In this document: positions 6,681 to 6,819 of the stretch, piece by piece
Position numbering within the stretch: position 1 is the first letter of the stretch
Layout: every line of letters starts with the position of its first letter
Source of the DNA: Acidobacteria bacterium CG_4_9_14_3_um_filter_49_7
Lineage (GTDB): Bacteria; Acidobacteriota; Holophagae; Thermotomaculales; Thermotomaculaceae
Length of the DNA: 6,819 nt
NCBI GenBank assembly: GCA_002789615.1
Contig: PFTO01000090.1
Span: forward strand, 1-6,819
Direction of reading: 5' to 3'
Program-made: the position numbers and the translations under genes
The notes under the pieces: generated by a model
The model's input: only the letters and a program-made list of their open reading frames with translations
Told to the model about the DNA's origin: nothing
Database searches by the model: none

Positions 6681-6818
6681 TTAAAGGAAAGATGTATAGA
6701 GTGTTTTATATGCATGAACAAAGGCTGGCTTCATAAATTGAGCAATCAGCGGATCAAGTCCCAAATGTGCTGTAAATTCACCTGCACGCATCCTCATCCT
6801 CGTTTCGCCTGCGGAAAG
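6681..6818 (-). other. Open frame running off the right edge; possible gene 3' end or repeat fragment
   Basis: On the minus strand a 45-codon frame is open from the window edge to TAA at 6681-6683. It contains ATGs near 6797 and 6791, and its middle reads 'AGEFTAHLGLDPLIAQFMKP'. No family is recognised. It could be the C-terminal end of a gene, a gene remnant or a transcribed intergenic repeat; the length is within chance. The 6595-6680 stretch before it shows nothing else supportable beyond A+T-rich sequence. Confidence 0.2.
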
Positions 6819-6819
6819 G

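Noticed and set aside
6692..6736. 14-codon plus-strand frame with AAAGGA upstream
   Set aside because: Very short, no other support, and overlaps the equally uncertain minus-strand frame.

Overview
The window looks like a chromosomal segment from a Gram-negative-type (diderm) bacterium of moderate GC content (about half G+C by eye). The envelope-directed signal peptides, PEGA and TPR proteins, CCA-encoding tRNA genes and sigma70-like promoters all fit this. A phylum cannot be fixed from the sequence. PEGA-rich proteins next to a possible Ser/Thr kinase tail recall Acidobacteriota/Aminicenantia-like or deltaproteobacterial lineages, but that is a guess.

Left part (1-5105, + strand): four tightly packed genes form one apparent operon, joined by ATGA, TGATG and ATGA stop/start overlaps. 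In order they are (i) the C-terminal end of a membrane-anchored multi-PEGA protein whose 5' end lies outside the window, possibly a transmembrane Ser/Thr kinase; (ii) an exported TPR protein with a C-terminal beta-propeller-like half; (iii) a large exported protein with PEGA repeats, a FlgO/CsgG-like middle, a PDZ-like module and a C-terminal TPR-like region; and (iv) a small cytoplasmic protein resembling the DUF2064/TIGR04282 glycosyltransferase family but lacking its hallmark acidic motifs. Protein-interaction modules dominate and no metabolic enzyme is evident, so the set may be an envelope sensing or scaffolding module.

Middle part (5106-6163, + strand): after a 157-bp gap with a good sigma70-type promoter almost abutting the start codon, there is a DUF2062 membrane protein followed by a YjbQ (UPF0047) family protein. 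Their reading frames overlap by 56 bp. A nine-A run near the end of the DUF2062 gene means that a one-base slip would move its stop into an exact ATGA overlap with the YjbQ start.

Right part (6164-6819): a non-coding stretch, then tRNA-Asp(GUC) and tRNA-Val(UAC) on the minus strand. They are read as Val then Asp from a near-consensus promoter and are followed directly by a T8 tract. The last 140 bases hold an open minus-strand frame that runs off the window and is of uncertain reality. The most interesting signals are the uncharacterised PEGA/TPR/PDZ operon with its degenerate glycosyltransferase-like gene, and the A9 slip site at the DUF2062/YjbQ junction.
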